DNA of 64,000 nt from Arthrobacter glacialis (GTDB lineage: Bacteria > Actinomycetota > Actinomycetes > Actinomycetales > Micrococcaceae). The stretch covers positions 310,001 through 374,000 of the forward strand of contig NZ_PPXC01000002.1 in the NCBI RefSeq assembly GCF_002909445.1, given 5' to 3'. Below, piece after piece: positions 18,901 through 26,952 of the stretch; position 1 is the first letter of the stretch; every line of letters starts with the position of its first letter. The notes under the pieces are model-generated. The model was not told the origin of the DNA, ran no database searches, and saw only the letters and a program-made list of their open reading frames with translations. The translations under genes were made by a program, and so were the position numbers.

Positions 18901-21900
18901 GCTCAATGACAGCGATCCCGATGGCGACAAGCTCTTTGTTGTCAAGGACGGCTTCAGCGGGCCCGAAGAAATGAAGCCCTCGGTCACCGACCTGGGACGC
19001 GTGCTGCTGACCAGCCCGGCTGCGGCGGGCATCGCCACCATGGGCTACACGATCGGTGATCAGGCCGGTGCCACGGCCACCGCCGACATCCGCATGAGCG
19101 TCATCCCCGATGCGCCGTTGCGTGCGCCCATTGCCCGCGATGATGAAGTAACGGTGCAGGAAGCGCTGGGCAAAAACACCGTGAACGTGCCCGTGCTCAA
19201 GAACGACGAGGACCCGGATGGGGTTGCGGAGAATCTTAGCGTGAGCCTGACGCTGCCCAACCCGAACATTTCCGTGAACGCCGACGGAACGCTGCGCATT
19301 GCCCTCACGGCCGTGCCGCAAATGGTGCCCTACACGGTCACCGACCAGGACAAACTGCAATCCACGGCCATCGTCTGGGTGCCCGGCTTGGATGCCCAGT
19401 ACCCCGTGCTGACCAAGAATGAGGTCATCAAGGTTAACGCCGGGGAAACCGCCGTCGCCGCCCTGGGCGACTATGTGAAGGTTCGCGACGGCCGCACCCC
19501 GCGGATCACGCAGGTGGACAAGATTAAGATGCTCGGCGCCGCTGGCACCGACATGGTCACCCCGGACGGTGCAGGGCTGCGCTATGCTTCCGCCCCTGAT
19601 TTCTACGGTCCCGGATCCATCACCTTTGAGGTCACCGACGGAAGCGGCCCGGAGGATCCGGAAGGGTTGAAATCGACGCTGACCATCATGACCGAGGTGA
19701 CCCCCGCCCCGGCGAAGAACCTGGCCCCGAAGCTTCAGGGCACTTCCATGGTGGTGGCCCAGCTGGAATCCAGCACAGCCAATCTGAACTTGCTGGCCAG
19801 CGATCCCGAAAAGGATCCGCTGACGTTTTCCCTGGCCGGGGACAATCCGGCCGGGTTGAAGGTTAAGCTCGACGCCGGCATCCTCACGGTTGACGCGGGG
19901 AAGGAAGCGGCACTGGGCACCACCTCGACCCTGGGAATTTCCGTGACCGACGGCCGCAACCCGCCCGCCACGGCAGCTGTCACCGTCAATGTCACCTCCT
20001 CGACCAAGCCCAAGGCCGTGGCCAATGACGATTCCGTCCCGGACGCCCACGCGGGCCGCCTGGAAACGGTGCCCGTCCTGGCCAATGATGTGAACCCGTT
20101 CCCGGACACCCCCCTGAAAATTGTGGAATCGAAAATGACGACCGGCGCCGCGGGCACCAAGGTGGCTGTGGACGGGGACAAGGTCACCGTTGAGGCTCCG
20201 GAGGACTTCACCGGCAATGTGGTTATCAGCTACACGGTTGCTGATAAGACCGGCGACGACGCACGGCGGGTGGTGGGACGGGTCACCTTGAACGTGAAGG
20301 GTAAGCCCGCCGTTCCCGCCGTACCGCTGGTTCAGGAAGTCAAGAGCCACACTGTGTTGCTGAAATGGGGCACCCCCGTTGACAACGGTTCGCCCCTGAC
20401 CGGCTACACGGTTAAAAGGAGCGACGGCGTCACCCAGGAATGCGCCACCAACACCTGCTCCATCACGGGCCTGGCCAACGCCAAGCCGTACACCTTCACC
20501 GTGAATGCCAAGAACGCCGTGGGGGAGTCGGCCTTCTCCAAGGCCTCGGCATCCGCCACACCCGACACGCAGCCAGACAAACCTGCCGCTCCCGTCGTCG
20601 TGCGTGGAGACAAGCAGCTGGACGTCAGCTGGGTGACACCTGTGGGCGAATACTCGCCTGTGAAGTCCTACAATGTGCAGATCTCCCCGGTTCCGGCCGG
20701 CCAGAACCCGCAGCGCCCGGCCGTGGGCAACAAGCTCACCTGGCCCGGGCTGGTGAACGGCACCGAATACACCTTCCGGGTGCAAGCCGTGAACAATGCG
20801 CCCAAGCCATCCGACTGGAGCGAGTACGCAGCCAAGGCAGTGAAACCGGCGGGCAAGCCGTTCACTCCGGCCGCACCCACCACTGCCTTGGTGGACACGG
20901 TGGGCAACCAAAACCAAATGCGGGTCAGCTGGACCGAGCCCAACCTCAACGGCGGTGAGCTGAAGAATTACACGCTCATCACGTATCTGGATGGGAAGCA
21001 GACCGACTCCATCACCAGCACGGCGACCAGCCAGACCGTTTCGCTGCCCAACGCGGCGGCCAGCTACACCTTCAAGGTGGCGGTGGCCACGGACGTTGAG
21101 CCCTCGGATCTTAGCCCGGCCTCCGCGCCGCGGCGTTCTGTCAGCCAGCCCGGGCAGCTTGGCCAGCCCACGATCGCCCCGGCCAACACAGGCGGCGCCG
21201 GCGATAGTGTGAGCGTCACCTTCACGCCACTGAGTGGTGCTGCCCTGGGCGGTTCCACCCCCGGGGAGATGAGCTACTTTGCCAATGTCACACCGGGCGG
21301 CAAGAACATCCCGGTGTCACCGGGCGGCACGGTTCCCGCCAGCAACGGCGCCGGTACCTCCGTCACGGTCTATGCCAAGTCCTCGGCCTTCGCCAGCGCT
21401 GGGAGCGCGTCTGCGGCGTCGAACGCGGTAACGCCCTATGGTAATCCGGGCACTGCAGGCCTCAGCGGGAGCAACGGGGCGCAGGACAGCCAGAATGTGT
21501 CCTACAGCTGGAGTTTCCCCGGTGGCGCAGTGGATGCCAAGAACGTTCAGATCCGCATCAACGGCGGCGGGTGGTCTGCCAAGGGAAGCAATGGCAGTGA
21601 CTCCTTCAACACCGGGGGCTACAGCACCCAGGCTGTTATCGAGGCGCGTACGGTCAATTCCATTGGGCAGTTTGGGCCCGTCCAGACGGTGCGGCCCCAA
21701 AGTGGTGCCAAGACGCCGCCGCCACCTCCGAAGCCCACAAGCTGGACAGTCCATGCAACTCCCTACAGGAGCTGTTTGGAATCAACCACAGGAAGCGACC
21801 ACTACACCGACACCGGCACAACACAAACGTGTACGTCCCAGTGGCTGCCGGCAAATACCCCAGTTGAGGTCAATTGCTGGAAGTACTGGACAGGTTCCAC

Positions 21901-22012
21901 GAGCGGCAACCAGTGGTACCACATCACCACCGGTGGCTATGGCAGCTACAGCTATTTGTCAGTTCGCTCGACGAACGTGGCGTCGATCCCCTCGGGCATG
22001 CCGCAGTGTTAG
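15902..22012 (+). CDS. giant Ig-like/FN3 domain surface protein, copy 2 (intact)
   Basis: 2036 residues. The N-terminus has one hydrophobic segment (VSAAATVAAAVVTGALIYPG) followed by STADVDLNDGGVWVTNRS, nearly the same as copy 1, so the bulk should be outside the membrane. Domain order: propeller-like region (about 40-390), many Ig/cadherin-like repeats with Asp-rich motifs (NDSDPDGDVLTV, DMIDPDGDSIFL, NDFDPNGDTL, GIDPDGDSVRL), FN3 domains (about 1460-1760, e.g. TVLLKWGTPVDNGSPLTGY and FRVQAVNNAPKPSDW), then a Pro-rich linker and a C-terminal Cys/Trp/Tyr-rich tip ending SGMPQC. RBS: AAGGG before the ATG. It begins the run of genes that continues with MoxR, the arrangement of the FN3 gene in bifidobacterial PFNA clusters. 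An adhesive or envelope role is inferred. Confidence 0.85.
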   Translation: MALNVFARKNSRVFSVSAAATVAAAVVTGALIYPGFSTADVDLNDGGVWVTNRSINMMGHLNVPSKVLDGGFTATSQGFNVLQDAGTVFMDNDSGTLLNQVDVPAMTLTQDTALGAGKAVSLGSAITVITDAAAGKVWAVPTSAAATFDEKTTKPILTKITNAKAAVALSTHDGVSDVFVLDPGKAQLTHAKISSDGKVVDAAEEAMEGVPDSGKLVLSVVGDKPVVLDPDTGTVFLPGNKRVTVPEAKGASLQQRSEKSDFVALETGNALVLQPLNGGSASSTDAGSLGRPVAPVQQDGCVHAAWNGSNTYLFHCPGSNSKPISVPKATAASDLVFRKNRDVVVLNDMAGGDVWLVNQNMLLVNNWDDLTVDQKNAENADKDSSDPNVVNTLPDRTKPNRPPLAEPDQFGVRAGSTTLLPVLYNDSDPDGDVLTVRDSAASIKAGTLQTVYGGTGLQLVVPEGAPAGTETFGYTNDDGRGGTAKGSVSVRVVPDSENTEPISMRPTTMVVAQGQTISQNVLADMIDPDGDSIFLVGATSGEETGQVKFTPDGELSYTDDGSSNGLRTVIIEVSDTRSIVEKKINISVKPAGGVPPVANADYVRVVAGQKAIVAPLKNDQDPLGGELRLASVDKPATGSVSAIADNGTFTFSSDTLGASYLTYQVTNGPQSATGLIRIDVVPAQAELAPIAVKDMALLPVGGTTLVDVLGNDTDPAGGVLVVRGVDVPEEAGVSVTVLEHNVIKMTDVRDPQLPVTIHYSVSNGQGTSVGAISVVRIPSAPTLQLPVARPDVVDVRVGDVVRIPVLANDFDPNGDTLKHPEIVESPAAETGKLWVDQNALRFLAADTPGSVTAIYKVTNESGQSDSATVTINIIAQDPERNLPPAPKNVEGRVIAGGQTKIQIPLDGIDPDGDSVRLAGIDIPPSLGTAVAGNGFILYTAAGNAAGTDTFTYKVKDRQGAEAIGTVEVGIAPEDSNNRPPKAADDFITLRPGRAVALDVALNDSDPDGDKLFVVKDGFSGPEEMKPSVTDLGRVLLTSPAAAGIATMGYTIGDQAGATATADIRMSVIPDAPLRAPIARDDEVTVQEALGKNTVNVPVLKNDEDPDGVAENLSVSLTLPNPNISVNADGTLRIALTAVPQMVPYTVTDQDKLQSTAIVWVPGLDAQYPVLTKNEVIKVNAGETAVAALGDYVKVRDGRTPRITQVDKIKMLGAAGTDMVTPDGAGLRYASAPDFYGPGSITFEVTDGSGPEDPEGLKSTLTIMTEVTPAPAKNLAPKLQGTSMVVAQLESSTANLNLLASDPEKDPLTFSLAGDNPAGLKVKLDAGILTVDAGKEAALGTTSTLGISVTDGRNPPATAAVTVNVTSSTKPKAVANDDSVPDAHAGRLETVPVLANDVNPFPDTPLKIVESKMTTGAAGTKVAVDGDKVTVEAPEDFTGNVVISYTVADKTGDDARRVVGRVTLNVKGKPAVPAVPLVQEVKSHTVLLKWGTPVDNGSPLTGYTVKRSDGVTQECATNTCSITGLANAKPYTFTVNAKNAVGESAFSKASASATPDTQPDKPAAPVVVRGDKQLDVSWVTPVGEYSPVKSYNVQISPVPAGQNPQRPAVGNKLTWPGLVNGTEYTFRVQAVNNAPKPSDWSEYAAKAVKPAGKPFTPAAPTTALVDTVGNQNQMRVSWTEPNLNGGELKNYTLITYLDGKQTDSITSTATSQTVSLPNAAASYTFKVAVATDVEPSDLSPASAPRRSVSQPGQLGQPTIAPANTGGAGDSVSVTFTPLSGAALGGSTPGEMSYFANVTPGGKNIPVSPGGTVPASNGAGTSVTVYAKSSAFASAGSASAASNAVTPYGNPGTAGLSGSNGAQDSQNVSYSWSFPGGAVDAKNVQIRINGGGWSAKGSNGSDSFNTGGYSTQAVIEARTVNSIGQFGPVQTVRPQSGAKTPPPPPKPTSWTVHATPYRSCLESTTGSDHYTDTGTTQTCTSQWLPANTPVEVNCWKYWTGSTSGNQWYHITTGGYGSYSYLSVRSTNVASIPSGMPQC

Positions 22013-22117
22013 GGGCCGTAAAGTCCCCAAATAGTGAGTAACGCCAATTAGTGGATAAACTACTTCAGGTTTCCTGCAGCCACTGCAGGGATCAACAAGA
22101 TTGAAAGAGGATGAACT

Positions 22118-23089
22118 ATGTCCATGACGCCGGAACAGGCCACGTGGTTTGCAGGAACGTTTGAAAAGCTGGTTGCCAATGTTGGCCAGGCCATCTTGGG
22201 CAAGTCCCACGTTGTCAGTTTGACCCTGGCCGCCATGCTCGCCGAGGGCCACGTCCTCTTCGAGGATGCGCCGGGCACGGGAAAGACCATGCTGGCCCGG
22301 GCCATTTCGGCAACCGTGAAGGGCACCAATTCGCGCATCCAATTCACCCCCGACCTGCTGCCCTCCGATGTTACGGGTGTCATGATCTATGACCAGAAGA
22401 GCCAGGTATTTGATTTCCACAAGGGCCCCATCTTCGCCACCATCGTGCTGGCCGATGAGATCAACCGTGCCTCGCCCAAGACCCAGTCGGCGTTGCTTGA
22501 GGTCATGGAAGAATCCCGCGTGACCATGGACGGCACCACCTATGAGACCGGCCGTCCGTTCATGGTGCTGGCAACCCAGAACCCCATTGAGCAGGCAGGC
22601 ACCTACCGCCTGCCCGAGGCGCAGCTTGACCGCTTCCTGGTCAAGACCTCCATCGGCTACCCGGACCACGCCTCCACGGTACAGCTGCTCTCCGGCTCCG
22701 GGCAGCGCGATAGGACCTCGACCCTGCAGGCCATCATCACACCCACCGCCGTGGCCGAAATGGCTGATCTGGCCTCCACCACACACACGGACGCCGCTGT
22801 GCTGGAATACATTTCACGCCTGTGCGAGGAGACCCGCAACGCGCCGGAAACCCGTTTGGGCGTCTCGGTCCGTGGCGCCATTGCCATGGTTCGCATTGCC
22901 AAGGTGTGGGCAGCAGCCAAGGGCCGCAACTACGTTCTGCCCGACGACATCAAGGAGCTTGCTCCTTATGTGTGGACGCACCGTTTTGTTATGGACCCGG
23001 AAGCGGAATTTGCCGGCGCCACCCCCGAAGTTGTGCTGAGCCGGGTGCTGGCCGAAGTTGCTGCACCGCAGCAGCGCGCCTCAGCCTGA
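22118..23089 (+). CDS. MoxR-family AAA+ ATPase
   Basis: 323 residues. Walker A EDAPGTGKTMLARA (about residues 47-61), Walker B TIVLADEINRASPKTQ (about 109-124), and the sensor region VLATQNPIEQAGTYRLPEAQLDRF are complete, so it should hydrolyse ATP. MoxR ATPases act as chaperones that mature or assemble partner complexes and usually sit next to DUF58 and transglutaminase-like genes, as here. RBS AAAGAGG precedes the ATG at 22118 (a second ATG is two codons in). It is the first gene after the surface protein and probably starts a tight operon to 38.4 kb. Confidence 0.93.
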   Translation: MSMTPEQATWFAGTFEKLVANVGQAILGKSHVVSLTLAAMLAEGHVLFEDAPGTGKTMLARAISATVKGTNSRIQFTPDLLPSDVTGVMIYDQKSQVFDFHKGPIFATIVLADEINRASPKTQSALLEVMEESRVTMDGTTYETGRPFMVLATQNPIEQAGTYRLPEAQLDRFLVKTSIGYPDHASTVQLLSGSGQRDRTSTLQAIITPTAVAEMADLASTTHTDAAVLEYISRLCEETRNAPETRLGVSVRGAIAMVRIAKVWAAAKGRNYVLPDDIKELAPYVWTHRFVMDPEAEFAGATPEVVLSRVLAEVAAPQQRASA

Positions 23090-23150
23090 CGCCGGCAACA
23101 ACGCGTTTCGCAGCACGTCCAGCAACAGCACATTGAGTCAAAGGTCAATC

Positions 23151-24482
23151 ATGAGCATGAAGTCCAGCGCTTCGAAGGTGGGGGAGTTCCTCTCCCGGCC
23201 CTTCCACAGCGACGGCACCCCAACACGCCTGCACCCGGCGTCGTTGACGCGTGAAGCGTCCAAGGTGGCCGGTACCTATCTGGGCCCGGGGTGGGCCAAG
23301 GCCATGGGTTGGCTCAAACGCTACGTTGGCCCGGTGCTGGCCACCATCAGCACCCTGGGTTTTGTAGTGCTGGGAACTGCTGTGCTGCTGTGGATCCTCG
23401 GGGCAAGCTATGGCTGGCAGGAAGCCAAAGTGGCTGCCCTGTTGGCCACCGTGCTGTTGCTGATTGCCATCGCCTTTGTGCTGGGCAAGTCCATGTACGC
23501 GGTCAAACTGGACTTGGCACGCACGCGCGTTGCTGTGGGCGAGCACGCGGTGGGCAGCATTGCCGTGGAAAACACCTCACCGCGCACGGTGCTGCCGGCA
23601 GCCTTGGAACTGCCGGTGGGCCTTGCCACGGCACTGTTCCATTTGCCCACGATGAAGCCGGGGGAGATCCACGAGGACCTCTTCACCATCCCCACCACCC
23701 GGCGCGCAGTCATCACCGTTGGCCCGGTCCGCTCGGTGCGTGCCGACCCGCTGCACCTGCTGCGCCGCCAGGTTCTCTGGACTGATCCCACAGACTTGTT
23801 TGTGCACCCCCGCACCACCTCCCTGGACGGGCCCGCAGCCGGGTTCCTGAAGGACCTCGAGGGCCTCACCACCAAGGACCTGTCCAACTCAGACATTGCC
23901 TTCCATGCCCTGCGTGACTACGTGCCGGGGGATGACCGCCGGCACATCCACTGGAAAACCACTGCCCGCACGGGCAAGTTGATGGTGCGCCAGTTTGAGG
24001 AAACCCGCCGCTCCCACATGGCCGTGGCCTTGTCGGTGAACACGGACGAATATGAGAACGACGACGATTTCGAGTTGGCCATTTCGGCGGCAGCCTCGCT
24101 GGGCCGCCAAGCCATCAAGGAACACCGCGAGCTCAACGTCATCACCCAGCGCGGACCCATTCGCTGCGAAACCGGCAAGAACCTGCTCGATGACATGACC
24201 AGATTGCTGGGCTACAACCGCCGCGGCACCTCGGTGGATCTTGCCCGAACGCTCACGGATGCCGTCCCCAACGCCTCAGTGGTGTTCTTTGTGGTGGGAT
24301 CGAAGGTGACACCGGCACAATTGCGCAGCGCAGCCGCCTCCGTGCCGCCGGGTGTTCGTGCCTTCGCCGTACGCTGCTTTACCGGGGCGAAATCCGCCCG
24401 CGCCAACATTGCCGACCTTACGGTCCTGACCCTGGGTGACTTGAGTGATCTGTCCATGGTGCTGAGAAAGGCCATCGCATGA
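23151..24482 (+). CDS. DUF58 (VWA-like) membrane protein
   Basis: 443 residues from the ATG at 23151, which has AAAGG about 8 bases upstream; the longer frame back to 23058 would overlap moxR. Two membrane segments lie near residues 50-105 (LATISTLGFVVLGTAVLLWIL and AALLATVLLLIAIAFVLG). The DUF58 core carries the signature RDYVPGDDRRHIHWKTTARTG (about residues 253-273) followed by LMVRQFEETRRSH. DUF58 proteins pair with MoxR ATPases and are predicted to be their membrane partners or substrates. The stop overlaps the next ATG by 4 bases (ATGA), indicating coupled translation. Confidence 0.9.
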   Translation: MSMKSSASKVGEFLSRPFHSDGTPTRLHPASLTREASKVAGTYLGPGWAKAMGWLKRYVGPVLATISTLGFVVLGTAVLLWILGASYGWQEAKVAALLATVLLLIAIAFVLGKSMYAVKLDLARTRVAVGEHAVGSIAVENTSPRTVLPAALELPVGLATALFHLPTMKPGEIHEDLFTIPTTRRAVITVGPVRSVRADPLHLLRRQVLWTDPTDLFVHPRTTSLDGPAAGFLKDLEGLTTKDLSNSDIAFHALRDYVPGDDRRHIHWKTTARTGKLMVRQFEETRRSHMAVALSVNTDEYENDDDFELAISAAASLGRQAIKEHRELNVITQRGPIRCETGKNLLDDMTRLLGYNRRGTSVDLARTLTDAVPNASVVFFVVGSKVTPAQLRSAAASVPPGVRAFAVRCFTGAKSARANIADLTVLTLGDLSDLSMVLRKAIA

Positions 24483-26926
24483 ACGCCCGCAGGAGCGCGG
24501 TAGCGCAGCCGCAACGTAAGTCCTCAGCCTTTTCCGGCGGGCGGCTGTGGTGGCATTTCATGATCGACGGCGCAGTGCTGACAGTGCTGCTGGGCCTTGG
24601 CGTCCTGGGCTTTGGCCCCACCTTTGGCCACGATCCCCACTACCTGCTGGCGGGCTTCGGTGCCATTGTCATCGGCTTGGCAGTGGCGGCCGCCGGGGCG
24701 CACTGGCGCCTGGGCCTGGTCACCATGATTGGTCTCGCATTCGCTGTTTACATGATCTTCGGCAGTGCCCTGGCGGCGTCGAGTACGGCAATCATGGGCT
24801 TCATTCCCAGCCTGGCCTCCCTGCGCGGACTCCTGCTGGGGATCATGCTGTCATGGAAGCAATTGCTGACCCTGGCCCCGCCCGTGGGCATCAGCGTTGA
24901 GGTCATGGTGGTTCCATACCTCAGCGCTTTTGTGGCAGCTGTGGTTGCCGGCACCCTGGCGTGGCGGCTGCGCAGCGCCTACTGGGCCATGATCCCTGTC
25001 ATTGTTTTGTTCATTACCGCCATCCTCTTTGGCACAGCCCAGGTGTTCCTGCCCGTGCTGCGTGGTTCCCTGCTGAGCATCGCCGCGATCGCCTGGCTGG
25101 CCTACAGGCATGAAATGCGCCGGCGCGAAAATGCCGGCAGCATCTCCGCCAACCAGCAAGTCCACGACGCCTCCGGGGCACGAACCTCCCTGCTGCGCCG
25201 CATCGGCCTGGCCGCAGGAGTCATTCTGGTGGCTGGGGCGGTCACCATGGCTGCGGCGCCGGCACTGACCAGCAGCGCCAGCCGTGAGGTGTTGCGTGAC
25301 ACGGTCATTCCGCCGCCGGATCTGCACGATCTGCCCTCGCCGCTGACCAAGTTCCGCGACTACGTCAAAAATGAAAAGGAAACAGTCCTCTTTGACGTGA
25401 CAGGCCTGCCCAAAAATGGCCGTGTCCGCGTTGCTGCCATGGACAACTACAACGGCGTGGTGTTCAACGTGGACCCCAACAGTTCGGCATCCTTTTCCCC
25501 CATTGGTGACCCCTCGGCACTGGGGAGCGCCAGCGACGGTGGGGGAACCGGCGTCGACCTTGTCATTGACGGGTACCAGGGCGTCTGGATTCCCAGCGTC
25601 TCCGTGGCGAACAGCCTGCGTTACCAAAGCGCCAGCGGCCCAACCCCCACCCTGTACCTGAACAAGGATTCCGGTTCGGCGCTGAATCTTGACGGCGTTG
25701 CCAAGGGCGATTCCTACAGCATGGACGTGGCGTTCCCGAGCGTTGACGGCAACAAGCTGGCGGGCTCGGACTTTGGTTCGGTGCGCCTGCCCAAGCTGGA
25801 AAACGTTCCCGCGGTGGTGGGCACCAAGGCCAACGACATTGTGGGTGAAGCAGACACGCCGTTGAAGAAGGTTCAGGCCCTGGAAGGCGCCCTGCAGCGC
25901 GAGGGCAAGTTCAGCAACGGCTTGGAAGGGCAAACCCCCTCCAATTCCGGCCACAGCGCCGCGCGCGTCACCAAGCTGCTCAGCGGCAAGGAAATGGTGG
26001 GCGACGATGAACAGTACGCCACAGCCATGGTGCTCATGGCCCGCCACCTGGGCATTCCGGCCCGCGTTGTCATGGGTTTCTACCTGGATGAGAAGGACCC
26101 CAACAATGGTGCGCCGAGTATAAAGATGAAGGGATCGGACGTTCACGCGTGGGTTGAGGTGAACTTTTCCGGTCTGGGTTGGGTGCCTTTCAATCCGACG
26201 CCGGACAAGGATCACGTGCCCAACCCGCCGGAACCGCAAAACGCGTCCAAGCCCAAGCCGCAGGTGCTCCAGCCCCCGCCGCCGCCGCAGGAACCGGCGG
26301 ACCTTCCCCCGGACAGCGCTCCGGACGCCCTGGACACCGATGGCAAGAAAAACAATCAGGCCGGCATCCTTGGCCAGATTTTGATGATCATTGGTGTGGC
26401 TGCCATCCCCTTGATCATCATTGCCCTGCCGCTGGTACTGATTGTGGCGTTGAAGACCCGGCGCCGCAAGAAGCGCCAAACCCAGGGCCTGCCCACCGAC
26501 AGGGTCAGCGGTGGCTGGTCCGAGGTCCTGAGCCTGGCGACGGACCTTGGCGCTGGCATGGACACCAACGGGACCCGCCGCGAGAGTGCAGTTTTGCTCA
26601 ACGACGCCTTCCCCGCCAGCTCAACAACCACTGCGTTGCTGGCCGAGCGTGCAGACGCCGCCATCTTCGGCCCGGGCCAGCCCAGCGAGGAACAAGTCGC
26701 CATGTACTGGCAAAACGTGGAACATTCGGTCAAGGGCATGAGCGAGTCGGTAGGATTCTGGAAGCGGCAACGGGCAAGGTTCTCACCGAGGTCGTTACTG
26801 GCCGATGCCCAGGCCCGGGCCAGGCGCAAGGCACTTACGCGCGATGCACAGGGCCAGGAGCAATCATGGCGTTCGCGTGGTGTGGCACTAAGCTCCAAAC
26901 TGTCTCAGCTGTTCAAGAAGTCATAA
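24479..26926 (+). CDS. transglutaminase-like (TgpA/DUF3488 type) membrane protein, catalytic triad altered
   Basis: 815 residues. Six or more N-terminal membrane segments (about residues 20-235), an extracellular region, a transglutaminase-core fold (about 490-580), a Pro-rich stretch, one further membrane helix (about 620-655: LMIIGVAAIPLIIIALPLVLIVAL) and a cytoplasmic tail. In active members the core reads G-x-C-E-x-[FY]-A; here it is GDDEQYATAMVLMARHLGIPARVVMGF in context, with Asp510 (codon 26006-26008) at the Cys position. The His segment DVHAWVEVNF is kept, but the final Asp segment reads FNPTP where DPTP is usual. It is therefore probably non-catalytic, perhaps binding peptides or partners. 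It follows DUF58 with a 4-base overlap, the usual moxR-DUF58-tgpA order. Confidence 0.9.
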   Translation: MNARRSAVAQPQRKSSAFSGGRLWWHFMIDGAVLTVLLGLGVLGFGPTFGHDPHYLLAGFGAIVIGLAVAAAGAHWRLGLVTMIGLAFAVYMIFGSALAASSTAIMGFIPSLASLRGLLLGIMLSWKQLLTLAPPVGISVEVMVVPYLSAFVAAVVAGTLAWRLRSAYWAMIPVIVLFITAILFGTAQVFLPVLRGSLLSIAAIAWLAYRHEMRRRENAGSISANQQVHDASGARTSLLRRIGLAAGVILVAGAVTMAAAPALTSSASREVLRDTVIPPPDLHDLPSPLTKFRDYVKNEKETVLFDVTGLPKNGRVRVAAMDNYNGVVFNVDPNSSASFSPIGDPSALGSASDGGGTGVDLVIDGYQGVWIPSVSVANSLRYQSASGPTPTLYLNKDSGSALNLDGVAKGDSYSMDVAFPSVDGNKLAGSDFGSVRLPKLENVPAVVGTKANDIVGEADTPLKKVQALEGALQREGKFSNGLEGQTPSNSGHSAARVTKLLSGKEMVGDDEQYATAMVLMARHLGIPARVVMGFYLDEKDPNNGAPSIKMKGSDVHAWVEVNFSGLGWVPFNPTPDKDHVPNPPEPQNASKPKPQVLQPPPPPQEPADLPPDSAPDALDTDGKKNNQAGILGQILMIIGVAAIPLIIIALPLVLIVALKTRRRKKRQTQGLPTDRVSGGWSEVLSLATDLGAGMDTNGTRRESAVLLNDAFPASSTTTALLAERADAAIFGPGQPSEEQVAMYWQNVEHSVKGMSESVGFWKRQRARFSPRSLLADAQARARRKALTRDAQGQEQSWRSRGVALSSKLSQLFKKS

Positions 26927-26940
26927 GAAGTCATAAGAAG
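26915..26940. repeat. short tandem repeat across the end of the transglutaminase-like gene
   Basis: AAGAAG followed by two copies of TCATAAGAAG. The TAA stop of the previous gene lies in the first copy, and the second creates purine-rich sequence just before the start of the RDD-FHA gene, so the duplication may supply its ribosome site. Confidence 0.6.
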
Positions 26941-26952
26941 GGTACTAAGTAC

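Noticed and set aside
18677-20917. 746-codon antisense ORF
   Set aside because: Complement of the giant Ig/FN3 gene; no recognisable domain and no ribosome site.
24851-26479. 542-codon antisense ORF
   Set aside because: Complement of the transglutaminase-like gene; biased composition only.
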